DNA of 13,069 nucleotides from Lacrimispora sp. 210928-DFI.3.58 (lineage in GTDB: Bacteria; Bacillota; Clostridia; Lachnospirales; Lachnospiraceae), in the NCBI RefSeq assembly GCF_020554865.1, contig NZ_JAJCIC010000061.1, positions 1 to 13,069 of the forward strand, written 5' to 3'. Positions 7,092 to 13,069 of this stretch are shown here, one piece after another. Below the pieces are notes generated by a model. That model made no database searches. It was not told the origin of the DNA and saw nothing but the letters and a program-made list of their open reading frames with translations. A program made the translations under genes and the position numbers. Position 1 is the first letter of the stretch; each line of letters opens with the position of its first letter.

Positions 7092-7103
7092 TCTCAACCC
7101 TCT

Positions 7104-7220
7104 TTACTATAAAAGTCCTGCCGCCGTGAGGCGGCATGTATTCAGGTATGCCCAATGCGCCCGCCAGACTTTCGCGGTGCGGTGGCGCGTCCGCCCGCCG
7201 GACGCATGCAGGCTTGCTAT
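7104..7220 (-). repeat. Structured leader element, copy 2 (before rhomboid-like gene)
   Basis: The partner of 4561-4673. The pairing of 7199-7207 with 7155-7163 is retained, but the 7160/7202 pair is C-A on the plus strand and G-U on the minus strand, so it holds only in leftward RNA. This copy adds a perfect GCCGCC/GGCGGC hairpin (7120-7135) that shares bases with the GGCAT/ATGCC stem, so the two exclude each other. A second GC-rich hairpin lies near 7189-7207. The element ends 2 nt before the AAAGAGGG ribosome site. Confidence 0.75.
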
Positions 7221-7227
7221 CAATTTG

Positions 7228-8169
7228 TCAGAACAAATCCTTCTTATTAAATATATAGGCCACCACCAGGGACAATGCCACTGCAAAACCAAGGACAATG
7301 AAAAATCCTTGCGGATGATCCGCAAAGGGCATGCCTATCGACTTCACATTCATCCCGTAGAAGCTGGCCACCATGGTGGGGATGGACATTACGATCGTAA
7401 CCGTTGCCAGAAACTTCATCACAATATTCAGATTATTGGAGATCACAGAGGCAAAGGCGTCCATGGTGCTGCTCAGGATACCGCTGTAAATGCCCGCCAT
7501 CTCAATAGCCTGCTTGTTCTCTACGATAACATCCTCCAGAAGGTCCGTATCCTCCGGGTACTTCTTGATCTTTTCAATGCGCAAAAGGCGCTCTAACACT
7601 GCCTCGTTTGAACGGAGGGAGGTGGTAAAATACACCAGTGATTTTTCAAGCTCTAAGAGAGCGATCAGATCCTCATTCTTTGGCGACTGGTGCAGCTGCT
7701 TTTCAATGACCTCGCTTTTCTTGTCAATAATGCGCAGATACTGAAGGTACTGGGCCGCATTCCTGTAAAGGATCTGAAGGATGAACCTGGTCTTCATAAA
7801 GGTGTAGAAATCCCTCACGCGCCCATCCATAAAGGATGCCAGCACAGGTGTCTCCTCCAGGCAGACAGTGATGAGCACATCGTTGGTGGTGATGATAGCC
7901 ATAGGAATGGTGACAAACCAGTCCTTGCCGCTGCGCTCCTCGATCGAAGGGATATCCACCAGTATCAGTGTATAGTTCTCCTCCACCTCAATACGGGAAC
8001 GCTCTTCCTCATCCAGAGGAGCCTTGATGTGATCCGGATCGATCTGGTAGGCGTCCGCCACATCCATGATCTCCGAAGCCGTGGGGTTGGTAAGTGCGAT
8101 CCAACAGCCCGGCTGCATCTCTTCTTTTTCATGCATGGCACCGTCTTCGGTCTTAAAAATCCGTCTCAT
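7228..8169 (-). CDS. corA: CorA-family magnesium transporter
   Basis: A 313-residue CorA-type divalent-cation channel, taking up Mg2+ (possibly Co2+ or Ni2+) as a homopentamer in the cytoplasmic membrane. It has a large acidic N-terminal cytosolic domain (about 1-245, with long helices from 120), then two membrane helices at about 250-270 and 287-307. The signature YGMN (271-274) sits at the pore mouth. The periplasmic loop is short and acidic (MPFADH), and the chain ends in the basic KKDLF tail expected on the cytosolic side. The ATG has GGGGGAG 7 nt upstream. It is the first gene of the leftward run and has a perfect sigma-A promoter. No strong terminator follows, so read-through into the rhomboid-like gene and pyk is possible. 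Confidence 0.92.
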   Translation of the reverse strand: MRRIFKTEDGAMHEKEEMQPGCWIALTNPTASEIMDVADAYQIDPDHIKAPLDEEERSRIEVEENYTLILVDIPSIEERSGKDWFVTIPMAIITTNDVLITVCLEETPVLASFMDGRVRDFYTFMKTRFILQILYRNAAQYLQYLRIIDKKSEVIEKQLHQSPKNEDLIALLELEKSLVYFTTSLRSNEAVLERLLRIEKIKKYPEDTDLLEDVIVENKQAIEMAGIYSGILSSTMDAFASVISNNLNIVMKFLATVTIVMSIPTMVASFYGMNVKSIGMPFADHPQGFFIVLGFAVALSLVVAYIFNKKDLF

Positions 8170-8205
8170 GCAAACTCTCCCCCATTTTGAATTTATACCT
8201 TCTCC

Positions 8206-8234
8206 ATTATAGTGACTGGGGATGTTTTTGTCAA
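8206..8234 (-). promoter_or_regulatory. Perfect-consensus sigma-A promoter of corA
   Basis: On the minus strand TTGACA (8229-8234) is separated by exactly 17 bp from TATAAT (8206-8211). The predicted start near 8199 gives a leader of about 30 nt to the corA ATG. This is the strongest promoter visible in the window. Confidence 0.88.
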
Positions 8235-8243
8235 ATGAATTAA

Positions 8244-8279
8244 CTTTTCCAAAGGCCGGTCCTGACAGCCTTGGAAAAG
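8244..8279. promoter_or_regulatory. Imperfect dyad, candidate operator
   Basis: CTTTTCCAAAGGC (8244-8256) and GCCTTGGAAAAG (8268-8279) are complementary over 12 bp with one extra A in the left arm and an 11-nt centre. It lies 9 bp upstream of the corA -35 box in the divergent region. No U-run and no upstream gene end fit a terminator. An operator or activator site for either gene is inferred. Confidence 0.45.
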
Positions 8280-8328
8280 ATGCACAGTTCTTGTAAATTT
8301 TTCACGATTTTTTAACGCCTGTCCCCAA

Positions 8329-8364
8329 TTGTAATTGCAAATGTTTTATGTTAAACTCTAGTAT
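8329..8364 (+). promoter_or_regulatory. Weak candidate promoter of the activase fusion
   Basis: Two overlapping matches exist: TTGTAA (8329) with 17 bp to TAAACT (8352), and TTGCAA (8335) with 18 bp to TAGTAT (8359). Each box matches 4 of 6 consensus bases. Either would give a leader of about 200 nt. It is the best candidate I see, but weak. Confidence 0.35.
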
Positions 8365-8472
8365 GCGTATTTTCGGCTTATGTCTTCCTATTGCAAAATA
8401 TGTTGCATAAGTCACAGCTTTTTCCAAACAGCTGATTTAAGATACTGTAAAATGTCAACTGACTTGGCAGTC

Positions 8473-8524
8473 AGCCGCCTTCGGGTCAGGGAGTCCCCCT
8501 TCGTTTTTCCGGATACAGGCGGCT
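8473..8524 (+). promoter_or_regulatory. Stem-loop in the leader of the activase fusion
   Basis: AGCCGCCT (8473-8480) and AGGCGGCT (8517-8524) form a perfect 8-bp stem. Inside, 8481-8485 can pair with 8508-8512 with two G-U pairs, and GGG (8489-8491) can pair with CCC (8495-8497). The structure ends 17 nt before the AAAGGAGG site (8542-8549). I recognise no known riboswitch; a cis-regulatory role is inferred. Confidence 0.45.
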
Positions 8525-8541
8525 TTCCTGCTGTAGGTTAC

Positions 8542-8574
8542 AAAGGAGGTCAGGGGATAACCCGCATATTTATG
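8542..8574 (+). promoter_or_regulatory. Distant Shine-Dalgarno site and start of the activase fusion
   Basis: AAAGGAGG (8542-8549) ends 22 nt before the first in-frame ATG next to the conserved domain (8572). A GGG-ATAA-CCC mini-hairpin (8554-8563) between them could shorten the distance to about 12 nt. An in-frame ATA (8557) lies 7 nt from the site, but ATA starts are rare. The ATG is kept as the start. Confidence 0.5.
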
Positions 8575-11500
8575 AATCAACTTGTTAATACACTTACGCT
8601 TGGGATCGACATTGGTTCCACAACCGTAAAAATTGCACTACTTGACAAGAGCTCACATATAGTATTCTCCGATTATGAGCGTCATTATGCCAATATACAG
8701 GAAACTCTGGCTGAGCTTCTGAAAAAAGCCCTGGAGAAAACAGGGCCAATATCCGTCATTCCCGTCATCACAGGCTCCGGCGGCCTTACCCTTTCTTCCC
8801 ATTTAAGGGTTCCCTTTGTCCAGGAGGTCGTAGCTGTGGCATCTGCCCTCCAGGATTACGCTCCCAGGACAGATGTGGCTATTGAGCTTGGCGGAGAAGA
8901 CGCAAAGATCATCTACTTTACCGGCGGCATTGACCAGAGGATGAACGGCATCTGTGCAGGAGGAACAGGCTCCTTTATCGACCAGATGGCCTCCCTTCTC
9001 CAGACAGATGCGGCAGGACTGAACAATTATGCCAAAGACTACAAGGCAATCTATCCCATTGCCGCCCGCTGCGGCGTGTTCGCCAAATCCGACATCCAGC
9101 CTCTGATCAATGAAGGGGCTACCAGAGAGGATCTGGCTGCTTCCATTTTCCAGGCAGTGGTGAACCAGACCATAAGCGGCCTGGCCTGCGGAAAGCCCAT
9201 CCGGGGCAATGTGGCCTTCTTAGGAGGACCCCTGCATTTCCTTCCGGAGCTGCGAGGCGCCTTTATCCGCACCCTGCGCCTGACGCCGGAGCAGATCATT
9301 GCGCCGGAGCACTCCCACCTCTTTGCGGCTGTGGGAGCTGCCATGAATCCCCAGGAGGGCCAGGAGGCCGTCTCCCTGGAGGGTATGATCCGCTCCCTCT
9401 CCTCCGGGATCCAGATGGATTTTGAGGTAAAGAGAATGGAGCCTCTGTTTGCAGACCAGGCAGACTATGAAGAATTTACCAGACGCCACAGCGGTAACAG
9501 CGTAAAGTCCGGGGACCTCTCCACCTATGAGGGGCTCTGCTATCTGGGCATTGACGCCGGCTCCACCACCACAAAGGTGGCGCTGGTCGGCGAGGACGGC
9601 TCCCTGTTATACCGCTTCTATGACAACAACAACGGAAGCCCTCTGGTTACTGCTATCCGGGCCATCGGCAAGATCAAGGAGCAGCTTCCAGACACTGCCC
9701 GCATTGCATGGTCCTGCTCTACCGGCTACGGCGAAGCCCTGTTAAAGGCAGCCCTTATGCTGGATGAGGGCGAGGTGGAGACCATCTCCCACTACTATGC
9801 CGCCGCCTTCTTTGAGCCGGAGGTGGACTGCATCCTGGACATCGGCGGACAGGACATGAAATGCATCAAGATCAAGGATGGCACCGTGGACAGCGTGCAG
9901 TTAAACGAGGCCTGCTCCTCCGGCTGCGGCTCCTTTATCGAGACCTTTGCAAAGAGTTTAAACTACAGCGTGAAGGACTTCGCAAAGGAAGCCCTGTTCG
10001 CGAAAAATCCAACGGACCTGGGCACCCGCTGCACTGTCTTTATGAACTCCAATGTAAAACAGGCGCAGAAGGAGGGAGCCTCCGTGGCAGATATTTCTGC
10101 CGGCCTGGCCTACTCTGTCATCAAAAATGCATTATATAAGGTAATTAAGATCACAAGCCCATCTGATCTGGGCCGCCATGTGGTGGTGCAGGGAGGCACC
10201 TTCTACAACGATGCCGTGCTCAGGAGCTTTGAGAAGATCTCCGGCTGTGAGGCCGTGCGCCCTGACATTGCAGGCATCATGGGAGCCTTCGGCGCTGCCC
10301 TCATCGCAAGGGAGCGTTATCACATGGCAGGTGAGCAGGAAACCTCCATGCTGCCTTTAGATAAGATCATTTCCTTAAAATACACCACCTCCATGACCAG
10401 ATGCAAGGGCTGCAACAACCACTGCGTCCTTACCATCAACCAGTTCGGAAGCGGACGCCGCTTTATCTCCGGAAACCGCTGTGAACGCGGACTGGGCCTG
10501 GAGAAGGCAAAGAAGGAAATACCAAATCTGTTTGACTATAAGTACCACCGGATGTTTGACTACGAGTCCCTGCCCTTAGATCAGGCTGACCGGGGCACCG
10601 TAGGCATCCCGCGGGTACTCAACATGTATGAAAACTTCCCCTTCTGGGCTGTTTTCTTTAAGAAGCTGCGCTACCATGTGGTGCTCTCTCCCCAGTCCAC
10701 CAGGCAGATCTACGAGCTGGGTATTGAGTCCATTCCCAGCGAATCGGAGTGCTATCCGGCAAAGCTGGTCCACGGCCATGTGACCTGGCTGATCCGCCAG
10801 GGCGTGAAGTTTATCTTCTACCCCTGCATTCCCTATGAGCGCAACGAAAGCCCGGCAGCAGGCAACCATTACAACTGCCCCATGGTGACATCCTACGCAG
10901 AAAATATCAAGAACAATGTAGAGGCTCTGGAGGAGGAGCATGTGCATTTCATGAACCCCTTCATGGCATTTACCAACGAGACCGTCCTGACAGATGCCCT
11001 TGTAAAGGAATTTACAAAATCCCTCCAGATCCCTGCTGCTGAGGTGAAGATGGCTGCCCATGCCGCATGGCAGGAGCTGATCGCCTCCAGGGAGGATATG
11101 GAAAAGAAAGGGGAGGAGACCCTCCAGTGGATGAAGGATCACGGAAAGCGGGGCATTGTCCTGGCAGGACGTCCCTATCACGTGGACCCGGAGATCCACC
11201 ATGGCATTCCGGAGCTCATTGCCTCCTACGGCTTTGCCGTCCTCACAGAGGATGCCGTATCCCATCTGGGCCAGGTGGAGCGTCCCCTTGTGGTGACAGA
11301 CCAATGGATGTACCACTCCCGTCTGTATGCTGCTGCCAGCTTTGTAAAGACACAGGAGAATCTGGATCTGATCCAGTTAAACTCCTTTGGCTGCGGCCTG
11401 GATGCCGTTACCACGGATCAGGTAGCCGATATCCTGACGCACTCCGGCAAGATCTACACCGTGCTTAAGATCGATGAGGTCAATAACCTGGGCGCTGCCC

Positions 11501-12894
11501 GCATCCGCATCCGTTCCCTAATTGCCGCCCTGCGGGTAAGGGATCAGAAGCACTATGAGCGCAGGGTAGTATCAAGCGCTTACAACCGTGTGATGTTCAC
11601 AAAGGAGATGAAAAAGGACTACACTCTGCTGTGTCCTCAGATGTCTCCCATCCACTTTGACCTGTTAGAGCCAGCCATCCGTGCCTTTGGGTACAAGATC
11701 GAGGTGCTGCAGAACCACAACCGCAATGCTGTGGACGTTGGCCTTCAGTATGTGAATAACGATGCCTGCTATCCGTCCCTGATCGTCATCGGTCAGATCA
11801 TGGATGCCCTGCTGTCCGGAAAATACGACTTAGACCACACAGCCGTCCTCATGAGCCAGACAGGCGGCGGCTGCCGTGCATCCAATTACATTGGCTTTAT
11901 CCGCCGTGCCCTGGAGAAGGCCGGCATGCCTCAGGTTCCCGTGATCTCAGTTAATGCCAATGGCATGGAGACCAACCCAGGCTTCCAGTTCACGGTTCCG
12001 CTGCTCACAAAGGCCATGCAGGCCATTGTATACGGCGATATCTTTATGCGGGTGCTCTATGCCACAAGGCCTTATGAGGCTGTGCCCGGCAGTGCCAACT
12101 CCCTCCACGAGAAATGGAAGAAACGCTGCATTGCCTCCCTGTCTAAGAAGAATGCGGCCATGATGGAGTTTAACCGCAATATCCGCGGTATTATCCGGGA
12201 TTTTGACGCGCTGCCGAGACAGAATATCCAGAAGCCGAAGGTAGGTATTGTAGGAGAGATCCTGGTGAAGTTCTCACCCCTTGCAAATAACCATGTGGTG
12301 GACCTTCTGGAAACCGAGGGAGCCGAGGCCGTAATGCCCGACCTGATGGATTTCCTGCTGTACTGCTTCTACAACAGCAACTTCAAGGCAGACCATCTGG
12401 GCGCAAAGAAGTCAACGGCCCACCTGTGCAACGCAGGCATCGCCCTTTTAGAGTACTTCCGAAAAACTGCCAGAAAGGAGCTTGCTGCCAGCAGTCATTT
12501 TACACCGCCCTCAAACATCAACCAGTTAGCCGATATGGCAAAGGGCTTTGTCTCCCTGGGCAACCAGACAGGCGAGGGATGGTTCCTCACCGGAGAAATG
12601 CTGGAGCTCATCCACAGCGGCGTTGAGAACATCATCTGCACCCAGCCCTTCGGCTGCCTGCCCAACCACATTGTAGGAAAGGGCGTCATCAAGGAGCTTC
12701 GCAGAAATTATCCGAACTCCAACATCATCGCCGTGGACTACGACCCAGGCGCCAGCGAGGTAAACCAGTTAAACCGCATCAAGCTCATGCTCTCCACTGC
12801 CCAGAAGAACCTGAAGAAGGCTGAGGCAAAAGAAGAGAAAACCAAACGCCCGAAGGCGGTGCTGCGGGGTACGCTGCAGCATAGTGCTACATAA
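8572..12894 (+). CDS. Fused 2-hydroxyacyl-CoA dehydratase activase / DUF2229 protein
   Basis: A 1440-residue protein of the giant BadF/BadG/HgdC-type activase fusions. Two ASKHA ATPase modules come first (about 8-260 and 323-580). Their loops are [10 protein letters not shown] (11-20) and [10 protein letters not shown] (326-335). Each has a cysteine pair 39 residues apart (C128/C167 and C448/C487), matching C127/C166 that hold the [4Fe-4S] cluster of Acidaminococcus HgdC. A CxxCxxxC segment follows (C611, C614, C618, then C637). The second half has two dehydratase-like modules with ECYPAK (726-731), FGCG (939-942), ACYPS (1065-1069), GGGCR (1098-1102) and FGC (1360-1362). The protein probably couples ATP hydrolysis to low-potential electron transfer; the substrate is unknown. 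I prefer ATG at 8572: family proteins begin just before the first ATPase loop, and residues from an earlier ATG at 8380 look non-coding. It is transcribed divergently from corA. The tail is lysine-rich. Confidence 0.88.
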   Translation: MNQLVNTLTLGIDIGSTTVKIALLDKSSHIVFSDYERHYANIQETLAELLKKALEKTGPISVIPVITGSGGLTLSSHLRVPFVQEVVAVASALQDYAPRTDVAIELGGEDAKIIYFTGGIDQRMNGICAGGTGSFIDQMASLLQTDAAGLNNYAKDYKAIYPIAARCGVFAKSDIQPLINEGATREDLAASIFQAVVNQTISGLACGKPIRGNVAFLGGPLHFLPELRGAFIRTLRLTPEQIIAPEHSHLFAAVGAAMNPQEGQEAVSLEGMIRSLSSGIQMDFEVKRMEPLFADQADYEEFTRRHSGNSVKSGDLSTYEGLCYLGIDAGSTTTKVALVGEDGSLLYRFYDNNNGSPLVTAIRAIGKIKEQLPDTARIAWSCSTGYGEALLKAALMLDEGEVETISHYYAAAFFEPEVDCILDIGGQDMKCIKIKDGTVDSVQLNEACSSGCGSFIETFAKSLNYSVKDFAKEALFAKNPTDLGTRCTVFMNSNVKQAQKEGASVADISAGLAYSVIKNALYKVIKITSPSDLGRHVVVQGGTFYNDAVLRSFEKISGCEAVRPDIAGIMGAFGAALIARERYHMAGEQETSMLPLDKIISLKYTTSMTRCKGCNNHCVLTINQFGSGRRFISGNRCERGLGLEKAKKEIPNLFDYKYHRMFDYESLPLDQADRGTVGIPRVLNMYENFPFWAVFFKKLRYHVVLSPQSTRQIYELGIESIPSESECYPAKLVHGHVTWLIRQGVKFIFYPCIPYERNESPAAGNHYNCPMVTSYAENIKNNVEALEEEHVHFMNPFMAFTNETVLTDALVKEFTKSLQIPAAEVKMAAHAAWQELIASREDMEKKGEETLQWMKDHGKRGIVLAGRPYHVDPEIHHGIPELIASYGFAVLTEDAVSHLGQVERPLVVTDQWMYHSRLYAAASFVKTQENLDLIQLNSFGCGLDAVTTDQVADILTHSGKIYTVLKIDEVNNLGAARIRIRSLIAALRVRDQKHYERRVVSSAYNRVMFTKEMKKDYTLLCPQMSPIHFDLLEPAIRAFGYKIEVLQNHNRNAVDVGLQYVNNDACYPSLIVIGQIMDALLSGKYDLDHTAVLMSQTGGGCRASNYIGFIRRALEKAGMPQVPVISVNANGMETNPGFQFTVPLLTKAMQAIVYGDIFMRVLYATRPYEAVPGSANSLHEKWKKRCIASLSKKNAAMMEFNRNIRGIIRDFDALPRQNIQKPKVGIVGEILVKFSPLANNHVVDLLETEGAEAVMPDLMDFLLYCFYNSNFKADHLGAKKSTAHLCNAGIALLEYFRKTARKELAASSHFTPPSNINQLADMAKGFVSLGNQTGEGWFLTGEMLELIHSGVENIICTQPFGCLPNHIVGKGVIKELRRNYPNSNIIAVDYDPGASEVNQLNRIKLMLSTAQKNLKKAEAKEEKTKRPKAVLRGTLQHSAT

Positions 12895-12927
12895 GGAAGA
12901 GCCCTGGCGGCAGGTTGCGTGATTCCA

Positions 12928-12950
12928 GTTCGAGGACTTTGCCCTCGAGC
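12928..12950 (+). other. Small hairpin 3' of the activase fusion
   Basis: TCGAGG (12930-12935) pairs with CCTCGA (12943-12948) around a 7-nt loop, extendable by a G-U and a G-C pair. No U-run follows. It lies 33 nt after the stop codon, before the larger repeat hairpins. Confidence 0.4.
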
Positions 12951-12970
12951 TCCCATTCCAGAAAACATAG

Positions 12971-13032
12971 TTTGTCTACAGTCTAAACGGTCCGGAGAAT
13001 AGTATTCTCCGAACCGTCAGACTGTAGACAAA
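12971..13032 (+). other. 27-bp near-perfect hairpin preceding the right repeat
   Basis: The arms pair as 12971-12984 with 13019-13032 (14 bp), 12987-12991 with 13013-13017 (5 bp) and 12993-13000 with 13004-13011 (8 bp), separated by a small internal loop and one C-A mismatch, with an AGT loop. Its 3' arm overlaps the start of the following repeat hairpin (13024-13061), so outer parts of the two stems compete. Confidence 0.85.
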
Positions 13033-13069
13033 GTCCCGAGCGAGAGCTCGGACTTTTCTACATTTATCG
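13017..13069 (+). repeat. 53-bp inverted-repeat copy, right end
   Basis: Exact reverse complement of 3-55. Read on the plus strand it lies 3' of the activase fusion, so relative to transcription both copies have the same orientation after a terminal gene. The repeat reaches the last base of the window and may continue beyond it. Confidence 0.9.
13024..13061 (+). terminator. Terminator-like bulged hairpin after the activase fusion
   Basis: The same 16-bp, two-bulge, GAGA-loop hairpin as at 11-48, followed by an interrupted T-tract. It is the best transcription end candidate for the long rightward gene. Confidence 0.5.

Noticed and set aside
7092..7097. TTG start two codons upstream for the rhomboid-like gene
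   Set aside because: The TTG directly abuts the AGAGGG ribosome site, whereas ATG at 7091 has a normal 6-nt spacing.
4561..7220. The two-copy element as a CRISPR or known riboswitch
   Set aside because: There are only two copies 2.5 kb apart with no spacers, and no known riboswitch core was recognised.
8380..8571. N-terminal extension of the activase fusion from ATG 8380
   Set aside because: It has no ribosome site, unusual composition and overlaps a structured leader, and family proteins start just before the first ATPase loop.
10576..11316. 246-codon antisense frame inside the activase fusion
   Set aside because: No family features or ribosome site; it is a shadow of a strongly coding GC-rich plus-strand gene.
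3..13069. Whole window as a transposon or integrative element with terminal inverted repeats
   Set aside because: Contents are conserved core genes in a familiar order, there is no transposase, and xerD looks like the housekeeping copy.

Overview
The window looks like an ordinary chromosomal core region of a spore-forming, anaerobic Firmicute of the Lachnospiraceae / Clostridium cluster XIVa type. Three things point there: a sporulation gene (spoIIM) sits between a NUDIX hydrolase and xerD, an order close to the nudF-spoIIM-ripX neighbourhood of Bacillus; there is a very large 2-hydroxyacyl-CoA dehydratase activase fusion typical of strict anaerobes; and strong GGAGG Shine-Dalgarno sites and consensus sigma-A promoters are used throughout. 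I cannot name a species.

Layout. Eight genes run leftward from about 8.2 kb: corA-type Mg2+ transporter, rhomboid-like membrane protein with a zinc-ribbon tail, pyruvate kinase, a lysA-family decarboxylase, proC, an ADP-ribose pyrophosphatase-type NUDIX hydrolase, spoIIM and xerD. corA has a perfect-consensus promoter (TTGACA, 17 bp, TATAAT). The rhomboid-like gene and pyk are 15 bp apart, and pyk ends in an intrinsic terminator. proC and nudF are 14 bp apart, with spoIIM close behind. xerD has its own sigma-A promoter. One gene runs rightward from 8.57 kb: a 1440-residue protein with two activator ATPase modules and two dehydratase-like modules fused in one chain. The 402-bp divergent region between it and corA holds a dyad, promoters and a structured leader.

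The most unusual content is non-coding. (1) The window begins and ends with a 53-bp perfect inverted repeat (3-55 and 13017-13069). Each copy lies just after the last gene on its side and forms a bulged hairpin with a GAGA tetraloop, preceded by a second hairpin of unrelated sequence. (2) A different element of about 115 bp occurs twice (4561-4673 and 7104-7220), each time ending right at the Shine-Dalgarno site of a leftward gene. Its pairing is kept on the transcribed strand by a G-U wobble. (3) A four-codon reading frame with an excellent ribosome site lies in a hairpin upstream of proC. (4) A perfect 8-bp stem lies in the leader of the large fusion gene, whose Shine-Dalgarno site is oddly far from its first ATG.

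The protein genes serve central metabolism (pyruvate kinase, proline and lysine synthesis, ADP-ribose removal), ion uptake, sporulation and chromosome-dimer resolution. I see no defence system, CRISPR array, prophage, insertion sequence or RNA gene.
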